Below are positions 1 to 5,897 of a stretch of 6,910 nt of DNA, piece by piece. The stretch comes from Pirellulaceae bacterium (GTDB taxonomy: Bacteria > Planctomycetota > Planctomycetia > Pirellulales > Pirellulaceae), in assembly GCA_020846515.1 (NCBI GenBank), contig JADLDX010000222.1, positions 1 to 6,910 on the forward strand, read 5' to 3'. The notes under the pieces are model-generated. The model was given only the letters and a program-made list of their open reading frames with translations, was not told the DNA's origin and ran no database searches. Each line of letters starts with the position of its first letter. Positions within the stretch are counted from its first letter, which is position 1. Made by a program: the position numbers and the translations under genes.

Positions 1-3000
1 CGCTGTGGAAGACTATGGCCAGCGTTTGCCCAATCCCCATTACCCGGTCTGGGAAGCCGAGAAGCTCGTCCAATTGCAGTCCCAGCGCGGGCTGATCCCC
101 TGGCATGCGGTGGACCTGAAGCTCTTTGCCAACGACCCGGCTTTGGTTTCCAGCGAAAGCCGCATGAACAATATTCTGAGTCAACTGGCTGAGCAGTTGA
201 AGCAAGAAAACTTGGTCGGCCGCGACACGTTAGTCGTACAACTGCGCGGACAAGCCAAAGTCGACCAGAATCCAAACGGCCAATACAACCTGAGCTTGCT
301 CTTGGGCGAGTCAGGGTCCGATGCCAATAGCGGTATCGGACATTTTCCCATTGAAAACCTACTGCGCCGACTGCAAGCCATACCGGCCCAAAACATATTG
401 GTCCTGGCCGATATCTGTGATCTGGATTATGCGCCGCAAATTGGTCGAGCGGTCAACCCAATTGCCAGTACCCTGCAAACAACCTGCGCCAAATTGAAAC
501 CTGTCGAAGGTCGCAATCTCTGGGTGCTGTGCGCAGCAGCCGATTATCAGCCAGCCTATGTCTCCCACCTTCGCAAACGCACACTTCTGCAAAGTGCCTG
601 TGAGTTTGCCATGGACAAAAACAGCAACGACACGGCTGACCGAAGCGATAAGGCCATCTCACTGGCAGAATTCTATGATCGAGTCTTACGTTATGCCAGT
701 CGCGCGACCAATCAAGAACAAACACCACTCCTGATGCGCGCTGGCGATGATGGCGTCTGCCTACCAGACGAAGTCAGCGGCCGAGTGAACCTCTGGGATG
801 TGGCCCAAAACGTCATGCTGGCCCGCCTTAGTTCCCAAGCAGAAGAAACGGGCGATAAAACGGGCGATAAAGCTGATGACACCAAACCGGTCGGCAACGA
901 TGCGGGTAATGAATCTGGTAATCAACCAGGCAATCAACCAGCCAGCGCTACAGGGCAGGGCGGTGCCATCGCGGACGGCTCGTCACCAGATGGATTGGCC
1001 AAGCCCAATCAACCGCTGGAACCATTGCTCAAGTACTGGCAAGTTCGCGATCAGTTGCAAGCCCCCGACTCTAAATGGTCGCCCTCCCAATTTGCACCGG
1101 ATATATGGCAAGAACATCAACGCGAGTTTTGTCGGCAATATTTTCCTACCCAAGTCACCAGTGGTCGATCGGTCGAGGACAGGCTCGTCGAACTGGAGCA
1201 GTTGGCCGCCGTGATCAATTCCCAAGACACCGTACCGGACAGCACACCAACCTTGGCTTCCAATCGATTGCTGAGCCTCTATCGCGAGTTCCTCGCGGAT
1301 AACAGCGTCATGCGCGGGCCGTGGGAAGAAATTGAGCAACTGCCGAAAACCGAACAGGAGCGGTGGAAGAATTTGCGCAGCCAGTATCGGATCTACGCCG
1401 ATGCCTGTGCGTCGCTGCCCGATTGGGCTCGCTGGAGTCGGCTTAATCCATCGGCAATCCCAAAATTTGACGGGCTGATTACCGAGCTAATCAAGTTGCA
1501 TGACGCCCTCCCGCAAGACACATCAGCCCTCGAGCAAGATGCCCTGGTCAATTTCAACGCCAGCGAAGTTGTCGAGCGAATCAAGCTCCTACGCGCCGAA
1601 CTGGAACTCCCACGACGCGAAATCATGACCATCTTAAACGCCAAACAACCCAAGCTGAGCTGGGTACATGAACGACTCGTGCAGCAGTTGCTGGAAACTC
1701 CACTCTTGGATGTGACCGATCGACAAGCGATTTGGCGAGCCTGGCAAACGCTGCAAGCTAAACCTCTGCTATCGATCAATCAACCCGATGAGTCCGCCGA
1801 TCAAATCACGCGTGGACCCCTACCGAGTGTGACTGCCGAGAATTCCGCTACAACCTTGTCAACCTGGTTCACCGCCGCCAGTAACCTCACTCGATTGGTT
1901 AACTCGTCCAGCCAACGGCGCTACACCGAAAAGGACTCGATGCTGGCTTGGTGCCAGGAGTTCGCAGCCGCTACCTCGGACAACCCAACGCTGGCCCCGA
2001 CAAGCTCAACTGGCGCAGCTAGCTCAACCAACTCTACTAACCTGGCTGCTCTTAGCCCCCAAGCGATGCGTCTGCGTCAATGGCATGTGAGCTGCTTGCG
2101 GAGCCTGTTTCCTGAGAGGCCGGCGACCTCGGCAGTGGCAGGTATCGTCGTACCAGCCAGCCTGTCTCGCGCCATTATTGTCACTGTGGCCAATACCGAT
2201 TCGGTAGATGCCAATGATCAAACGCCCAACGTGCCGTTTCGTAGTCAAAGCGAAATGCTCTTGGAGCTGATCGTGCAGAGAGCCGATGGCAGTGAGGTAG
2301 ATGAAGTCATGCTGTCGTGGAAGCTGCTGACCAATACGGCACTGCCATCCAATCGATGCTTGACCATCAGTACTATGCAAGATAACCCGCAGCAGCTATT
2401 GGGCGACAAGCCACTGCGGGTGCGGGTCACGAACCGGACCGTGCGACTCAGGTGCGCAACGCAAGTTGATAGCCGCCAACTTAAAACGCCCCTGAGCGTC
2501 GAGATTCAAACACGGCTTGATAACCAGGCACCCGAGTCTGCCATAGTGACCCGACTAAACATTTTGCCCAAGCAACCAAACGCCGTAGAACTAAATGTCA
2601 CGCGAGTCAGTGGCCAGCGCCGCGCGGCCGTGCAAGCGTTGGACTGGGGACATGCACTTAAGATCATGGCCATCAAAGGGGCTAAGAGTCGATACGAATT
2701 TGCCCTAACCAATCTGTCCAGTGAGGCCAAGCGCTGCGTGACCACGCTTTATGCGCTGCCGGCCAGTGCCGTTTCCTTCGCCGGTCCTGCATCAACTACT
2801 GGCCAGGCATCTTCGGGCCAGGCAGTGCCTACGGGCTCGAACCAGTTGATGCCGTACGTGCCTGGCGCGGTACTTGACGGCCTTCAACCACTGGCTGTTT
2901 CCAAACCGATTGACTTGCCGCCGGCGGACGTCAGCCGTGGGACGCCGCAAAGCATGGAACTTCAGCCCGCACCTGCGGTCAACAACGCCACCAAGAAGCC

Positions 3001-4303
3001 CGAACCTTTATTGCCGGTGGAGTATCGCTGGCTCTATTTCCATGTCCAAGAATTGGGCCCCGACGACAAACCTTTGGGAAACAAACCCATTCACGCCAAC
3101 TTCTGTCGACTCGATGGTGCTCACCCTGCAACCAGTGAGGTCCTGGTTATCGAACCGATGGATGGTCCGAACCTGAAGCTGGCCGTGAAGCCTACGCCTG
3201 GGGCTTGGGACGAGTTTGGTCATGCAGAACTACCCATCAAAGTCGAGGCCACGGATATCCAAGGTCGACCGATGGACGCGGTCGCTCTGCCTGTCAATTT
3301 TACGCGCGAGATGTCAGAGCCCGATGAGATCAGTTTGATACGTCGTGGCGACAAGCAACGACTCCGCGATCTGGTAGCCTATTTGACCATTGGTGGCTAT
3401 CCACGCGCTGTCGCCTACATCGTCGGCGATGAACGCCCTCGGCAGCAGTACGCTTCCTTGGCCGCACTGGAGCCTGCCTCGATTAAGGCTTATGCGAGCA
3501 ATCGTAAAACTGTCAGCCGTAAGCCGGTTACTCGCCAGAGCGAGGAGATGCATCAGATTATCTTTCCGATGAATGATGAAGAGGGGCTGATTAGCTACGA
3601 TAGCTTAACCTTCAATGCCCGCATTGATGTCCCGCCCAACAACGTGCGGCCCGTATTCCAATTGGTAGACAACGCCACTTCGACCTTGGTGGCATCGCAA
3701 CCAATTTCTGCAGACCGTCAATACTTGTATGAGTTTGAAGTGAGCGACGGGTTTTCGGTGGCGGCCACGGCCAGCGATATTCGCAGTGGTTTCCGAACTG
3801 AACTCAACGGCAAGCTGCGTTTACAAATTCAATATGGCACGGAAGTGTCGCGACCGGAGCGTCCCGAGGCCAGCGCAATGCTGATATTCGATGGTGAGCC
3901 ACCTGAAAAAGCCGACATACGCGTGGTCCAACCCAACAACACTGCGGTGCCTGTCAGCCGAACGCTTACGCTTTATGAAGGCAAGTCGTTGACACTTCGC
4001 ATGCGACCTGTCGACCAGGGGTCGGGAATTGCGCGCGTGCGTATGGCTATAGATGGTCCAGGAGACGAGCCTTTAAACTTTGATGAAAAAGATCAAGAAC
4101 TAAAAGGCTCATTGAATGCGAAGAACAACGAGTGGGAGTTTGTCCTTGATTCTGAAAGTGCCTTCAAGGCAAGCCCTTCTCGCCTTACCATTGTTGCTAT
4201 GAGCGAGGATTATGCCGGAAACCAGCAAAAGGCTCATCAAGCAGTTAATGTTGCCCTCAAAACTCTTCCAAAGCCTCCCGGCGCTTCGGATCAGGCGAAT
4301 TAG
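1..4303 (+). CDS. Very large caspase-like (C14-type) domain protein, 5' end missing
   Basis: The frame is open from the left edge to TAG at 4301-4303. A GTG at position 5 could be read as a start, but the domain there is already under way, so I treat the gene as partial. Numbering below takes that GTG as residue 1. Residues 1-255 resemble a peptidase C14/metacaspase fold. A hydrophobic strand ends in G82-Q83 where active members have Gly-His, the strand N130-A135 leads to D136-I-C138 (the Asp-x-Cys motif), and a strand near W173 follows. Residues 278-340 are a Gly/Asn/Gln/Asp-rich linker with short tandem repeats. Residues 341-680 look mainly helical, with many Trp and Leu. Residues from about 683 are beta-rich with a Pro/Ala-rich break near 930-1000. 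Residues 1296-1420 resemble an Ig-like fold. By comparison with the gene at 5898, about 120 N-terminal residues including a membrane anchor probably lie upstream. The catalytic His is absent, so proteolysis is doubtful. The true function is unknown. Confidence 0.85.
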   Translation, partial: AVEDYGQRLPNPHYPVWEAEKLVQLQSQRGLIPWHAVDLKLFANDPALVSSESRMNNILSQLAEQLKQENLVGRDTLVVQLRGQAKVDQNPNGQYNLSLLLGESGSDANSGIGHFPIENLLRRLQAIPAQNILVLADICDLDYAPQIGRAVNPIASTLQTTCAKLKPVEGRNLWVLCAAADYQPAYVSHLRKRTLLQSACEFAMDKNSNDTADRSDKAISLAEFYDRVLRYASRATNQEQTPLLMRAGDDGVCLPDEVSGRVNLWDVAQNVMLARLSSQAEETGDKTGDKADDTKPVGNDAGNESGNQPGNQPASATGQGGAIADGSSPDGLAKPNQPLEPLLKYWQVRDQLQAPDSKWSPSQFAPDIWQEHQREFCRQYFPTQVTSGRSVEDRLVELEQLAAVINSQDTVPDSTPTLASNRLLSLYREFLADNSVMRGPWEEIEQLPKTEQERWKNLRSQYRIYADACASLPDWARWSRLNPSAIPKFDGLITELIKLHDALPQDTSALEQDALVNFNASEVVERIKLLRAELELPRREIMTILNAKQPKLSWVHERLVQQLLETPLLDVTDRQAIWRAWQTLQAKPLLSINQPDESADQITRGPLPSVTAENSATTLSTWFTAASNLTRLVNSSSQRRYTEKDSMLAWCQEFAAATSDNPTLAPTSSTGAASSTNSTNLAALSPQAMRLRQWHVSCLRSLFPERPATSAVAGIVVPASLSRAIIVTVANTDSVDANDQTPNVPFRSQSEMLLELIVQRADGSEVDEVMLSWKLLTNTALPSNRCLTISTMQDNPQQLLGDKPLRVRVTNRTVRLRCATQVDSRQLKTPLSVEIQTRLDNQAPESAIVTRLNILPKQPNAVELNVTRVSGQRRAAVQALDWGHALKIMAIKGAKSRYEFALTNLSSEAKRCVTTLYALPASAVSFAGPASTTGQASSGQAVPTGSNQLMPYVPGAVLDGLQPLAVSKPIDLPPADVSRGTPQSMELQPAPAVNNATKKPEPLLPVEYRWLYFHVQELGPDDKPLGNKPIHANFCRLDGAHPATSEVLVIEPMDGPNLKLAVKPTPGAWDEFGHAELPIKVEATDIQGRPMDAVALPVNFTREMSEPDEISLIRRGDKQRLRDLVAYLTIGGYPRAVAYIVGDERPRQQYASLAALEPASIKAYASNRKTVSRKPVTRQSEEMHQIIFPMNDEEGLISYDSLTFNARIDVPPNNVRPVFQLVDNATSTLVASQPISADRQYLYEFEVSDGFSVAATASDIRSGFRTELNGKLRLQIQYGTEVSRPERPEASAMLIFDGEPPEKADIRVVQPNNTAVPVSRTLTLYEGKSLTLRMRPVDQGSGIARVRMAIDGPGDEPLNFDEKDQELKGSLNAKNNEWEFVLDSESAFKASPSRLTIVAMSEDYAGNQQKAHQAVNVALKTLPKPPGASDQAN
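5..769 (+). other. Caspase-like domain with His replaced by Gln
   Basis: This is the visible domain of the first gene. The order of elements matches the C14/metacaspase fold. The window opens on A-V-E-D-Y, which fits the end of the first strand. D74-T-L-V-V-Q-L-R-G82-Q83 fits the strand that normally ends in Gly-His-Gly. A turn with a strand follows (N-L-S-L-L-L), then a helix with L-L-R-R-L-Q. N130-I-L-V-L-A-D136-I-C138 fits the Asp-x-Cys nucleophile strand, and R-N-L-W-V-L-C-A-A-A near 170-179 fits the next strand. The catalytic His position holds Gln83 (CAA at 251-253), while Cys138 (TGT at 416-418) is kept. Family membership is inferred from motif order and spacing; no profile search was possible. 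Confidence 0.65.
848..940 (+). repeat. 12-bp in-frame tandem repeats coding a Gly/Asn linker
   Basis: Two exact 12-bp units coding Thr-Gly-Asp-Lys lie at 848-859 and 860-871. After a short gap come four related 12-bp units at 893-904, 905-916, 917-928 and 929-940. These code GNDA, GNES, GNQP and GNQP. All keep the reading frame. They form the core of a flexible linker, about residues 278-340, between the caspase-like domain and the helical region. Such repeats are prone to slippage and probably vary in copy number between strains. Confidence 0.8.
3890..4282 (+). other. C-terminal Ig-like domain of the large protein
   Basis: Residues 1296-1426 start with a D-G-E-P-P motif and alternate hydrophobic and polar residues. 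They contain D-Q-G-S-G-I (1337-1342), followed by V-R-M-A-I-D-G, and end with E-D-Y-A-G-N (1401-1406). The pair D-x-G-S-G-I and D-x-A-G-N is typical of bacterial Ig-like extracellular domains in which a strand carries the phrase 'Asp-x-Ala-Gly-Asn'. This supports export of the C-terminal part to the periplasm or cell surface. I cannot name the exact subfamily. A short Pro-rich tail precedes the stop codon. Confidence 0.6.
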
Positions 4304-4308
4304 GTTAG

Positions 4309-4343
4309 GGATTGGGCAAAGTAGGCTAGGCTGCGCCCAATTC
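4309..4343 (+). terminator. Possible weak transcription terminator
   Basis: ATTGGGC at 4311-4317 can pair with GCCCAAT at 4335-4341, extended by a G-U and a G-C pair to 4309/4343, around a 17-nt loop. It lies six bases after the stop codon of the large gene, where a terminator is expected. The loop is large and no run of T follows directly, so intrinsic termination is uncertain. Confidence 0.3.
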
Positions 4344-4445
4344 TAGCAATTGATTTTGAGCGGCAGCTTAGGCAGTATGTGAGGCTCGCCAAAAGAATAT
4401 CGCACTGTGTTTGATTGGGATTCCGATAAATTTCGCATCGCAGAA

Positions 4446-4473
4446 AATGGGCTGTCATGGAAAGGCAGCCATT
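4446..4473 (+). other. Hairpin in the probable 5' leader of the lipoprotein gene
   Basis: AATGGGCTG at 4446-4454 pairs with CAGCCATT at 4466-4473, giving 8 base pairs with one bulged G around an 11-nt loop. It ends 56 bases before the start codon at 4530. It could be a leader structure or chance. I recognise no riboswitch family. Confidence 0.3.
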
Positions 4474-4516
4474 AACATTTCGTGATGTGACTACTACTCT
4501 CACGCGAGTTAGTTTC

Positions 4517-4523
4517 AGGAAGA
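4517..4523 (+). promoter_or_regulatory. Ribosome-binding site of the lipoprotein gene
   Basis: AGGAAGA lies six bases before ATG 4530. This is a good Shine-Dalgarno match at normal spacing and, with the signal peptide directly downstream, fixes the start. Confidence 0.75.
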
Positions 4524-4529
4524 ATTCTG

Positions 4530-5798
4530 ATGAAGTGCCCGATTAAAGCAACCACGCGAGCCGTGATCCTGGCATGTCTGACAGCAACCGTAAGCGGTTG
4601 TGTGGCCCCGGGGACGCCAGTCACCACTGTTTGGCAAAAGCTGGGAATTCCTCAGACGGGTGCCAGACTCCGCGACTCCGCCTTAAATCGTCGCGGCAAT
4701 TTCCCTGGTTTGGAAAAGAAGCCACCCCTTCTGAAACTGGCAGATCCGGCGAACCTGGCGGCTGATAAACCTGCTGTTGTTCAGACTGCGGCGAAGATCA
4801 AAGCCGAACAGGACATGAAAAAGCAGAAGATCAAGGCCATCAAATTCTTGGGTGATGTTAACTGCGGTTGTTACAACAAAGATAAGGCTGTCGAGAAAGC
4901 CTTCATCGCCGCCTTGGAAGATTGCGATCCAGATGTCCGCATGGCGGCTGTGGAAGCCATCGACAAAACCATTTCCAACTGCAGTCAATGCCGAGCGCAA
5001 TGCGAGGCTACCTGCTGCACAGAAGACCTGTACAAGAAGCTCAATGATATTGCGTATGGCGTAGAGGACGGTTGTCACAAAGAGCCTGAGCAAGATATTC
5101 GTTGTGCCGCTGCGGCCGTGATGAAGAAGTGTGGTTGCTTTAAGCCGAACCCGATCGAAGAGCTGCCCACGCCAGAGGCCGATGAGCCTGAAGAACTGAA
5201 CATGCCCGACGAAGAGGAAAAAGCATCAGAGGGCAAGGGAGCAGTACCGCCGAAAGCCCCACGCAAGTCAGAGGGCGAAGGGGCCGAAGAGATCGGCACA
5301 TCCGCCTTGCGTTATCACCTGTCGGATGACCAGGATCAATTCGCTTACGGCGAAGTCGAAACGCCGGAAGTGGTGGTCGCTCAGCCGGCTAAATTCCGCA
5401 TGAGCGACAAGGGTGAGCTGCGCACAGTGTCAGCCGAGAAACGCCCAGAACCTAAGGCCACTCAACCTAAGGCCACTCAACCAAAGGCCACCCAAACAAA
5501 GGCCACTGACAGTCAAGAGCCACGCAAACTCGATCGCATTATCAACCCTGAGCGATTGATTACCGCGAAGGTGGTCGAGTATCGAGGTAGTTTGGGTGAA
5601 TTACTAGTGGAACTGCCCGATTCGTTCCAGCTCAACACAGGCTGGACCATGGTGGTCGTCGATGCCACTGGGCATCAGAGCTTTGCTCGCATCAGCGAAT
5701 GTGGCGGTAGACGGTTGCTGCTGGCTCTAGATGACCTTTCAACGCTCGCTACCAGCCGCAGCCAGCCCTTGAAACTTGGCCTGGTTGAAAAGAACTGA
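4530..5798 (+). CDS. Cys-rich HEAT-repeat lipoprotein
   Basis: The protein has 422 residues. Residues 1-23 form a signal peptide: basic residues at K2, K6 and R10, a hydrophobic core from A11 to V21, and lipobox V-S-G-C with lipidated Cys24, so it should be anchored to a membrane facing the periplasm or outside. Residues 96-205 hold two or three HEAT-like helical repeats, with the signature D133-P-D-V-R-M-A-A-V-E-A-I and a second D189-I-R-C-A-A-A-A-V. This core contains 12 Cys, including C112-x-C114, a C151-x2-C154-x3-C158-x3-C162-C163 cluster and C201-x-C203. Residues 209-305 are an acidic, Pro-rich linker, 308-327 a four-fold repeat, and 341-422 a compact beta-rich domain of unknown type. 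I recall similar Cys-rich HEAT proteins in planctomycetes but know no assigned function. HEAT repeats usually bind proteins. The cysteines may form disulfides or bind metal. No CxxCH haem motif is present. The Shine-Dalgarno sequence at 4517-4523 supports the start. Confidence 0.85.
   Translation: MKCPIKATTRAVILACLTATVSGCVAPGTPVTTVWQKLGIPQTGARLRDSALNRRGNFPGLEKKPPLLKLADPANLAADKPAVVQTAAKIKAEQDMKKQKIKAIKFLGDVNCGCYNKDKAVEKAFIAALEDCDPDVRMAAVEAIDKTISNCSQCRAQCEATCCTEDLYKKLNDIAYGVEDGCHKEPEQDIRCAAAAVMKKCGCFKPNPIEELPTPEADEPEELNMPDEEEKASEGKGAVPPKAPRKSEGEGAEEIGTSALRYHLSDDQDQFAYGEVETPEVVVAQPAKFRMSDKGELRTVSAEKRPEPKATQPKATQPKATQTKATDSQEPRKLDRIINPERLITAKVVEYRGSLGELLVELPDSFQLNTGWTMVVVDATGHQSFARISECGGRRLLLALDDLSTLATSRSQPLKLGLVEKN
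5451..5510 (+). repeat. Four 15-bp tandem repeats coding PKATQ-type units
   Basis: Units lie at 5451-5465, 5466-5480, 5481-5495 and 5496-5510. The first two are identical. The third differs at two bases and still codes PKATQ, and the fourth codes TKATD. They keep the frame and form a basic, flexible spacer (residues 308-327) between the acidic linker and the C-terminal beta-rich domain of the lipoprotein. Confidence 0.9.
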
Positions 5799-5827
5799 GC
5801 TCCCGAAGCCAAGAGCTTTGGGAACTC
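5797..5827 (+). terminator. Hairpin overlapping the lipoprotein stop codon
   Basis: The left arm 5797-5809 pairs with 5815-5827 over 13 positions around the 5-nt loop CAAGA, with one C-A mismatch and one G-U pair. The left arm begins inside the TGA stop. A long, tight stem at the gene end suggests a terminator or an mRNA 3'-end stabiliser, but no T run follows, so intrinsic termination is not certain. Confidence 0.45.
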
Positions 5828-5839
5828 GGCAGCATTCCA

Positions 5840-5848
5840 TGTTATCAT
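5840..5848 (+). promoter_or_regulatory. Possible extended -10 promoter of the third gene
   Basis: TGTTATCAT contains TATCAT, five of six matches to TATAAT, preceded by TG one base upstream, the extended -10 form. No good -35 is seen at 16-18 bp, which extended -10 promoters can tolerate. Transcription would start near 5855, inside the left arm of the following inverted repeat. This is inference from consensus only. Confidence 0.35.
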
Positions 5849-5882
5849 GAGGGGCGATCTATCTTATAAGATATAGCCCCTC
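5849..5882. other. Inverted repeat just upstream of the third gene
   Basis: GAGGGGC at 5849-5855 pairs exactly with GCCCCTC at 5876-5882. The interior holds a 12-bp palindrome, ATCTTATAAGAT, at 5861-5872, so the whole element can form a bulged hairpin with a TATA loop. It ends directly before the ribosome-binding site. It could be an operator overlapping the start of transcription, a leader hairpin, or a terminator for the lipoprotein gene. No T run follows, which weakens the last choice. Confidence 0.55.
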
Positions 5883-5888
5883 GGTGAG
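5883..5888 (+). promoter_or_regulatory. Ribosome-binding site of the third gene
   Basis: GGTGAG lies nine bases before ATG 5898, a moderate Shine-Dalgarno match. An in-frame TAG at 5874-5876 and no other start codon between it and 5898 make this ATG the earliest possible start. The site abuts the inverted repeat, so a folded leader could affect access to it. Confidence 0.5.
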
Positions 5889-5897
5889 TGCTCCCAA

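Larger units (their letters stand above)
4304..4529. other. Intergenic region, no gene seen
   Basis: This 226-bp gap separates the first and second genes. I see no convincing short ORF with a ribosome-binding site. It holds two weak hairpins (4309-4343 and 4446-4473) and the Shine-Dalgarno sequence of the next gene. A weak sigma-70-like pair, TTGATT at 4350-4355 and CAGTAT at 4373-4378 with a 17-bp spacer, is visible, but the -10 matches the consensus at only three of six positions. The length suggests the lipoprotein gene has its own promoter, though its position is uncertain. Confidence 0.5.

Noticed and set aside
848..940. CRISPR-like or mobile-element repeats
   Set aside because: The units are short, adjacent, in frame and code a linker. 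There are no spacers, terminal inverted repeats or transposase.
798..1214. A + strand reading frame inside the large gene
   Set aside because: It is an overlapping frame without a recognisable domain. The host frame is continuous and has clear domain motifs.
4304..4529. A small gene or tRNA in the intergenic region
   Set aside because: No start with a ribosome-binding site and no cloverleaf-type pairing was seen; only weak hairpins are present.
4980..5018. C151-x2-C154 as a c-type haem site
   Set aside because: Haem attachment needs C-x-x-C-H. The residue after C154 is Arg, and no CxxCH occurs in the protein.
4683..5093. A - strand reading frame opposite the lipoprotein gene
   Set aside because: It lies antisense to the Cys-rich HEAT core, shows no family motif, and its host gene has a signal peptide, lipobox and good ribosome-binding site.
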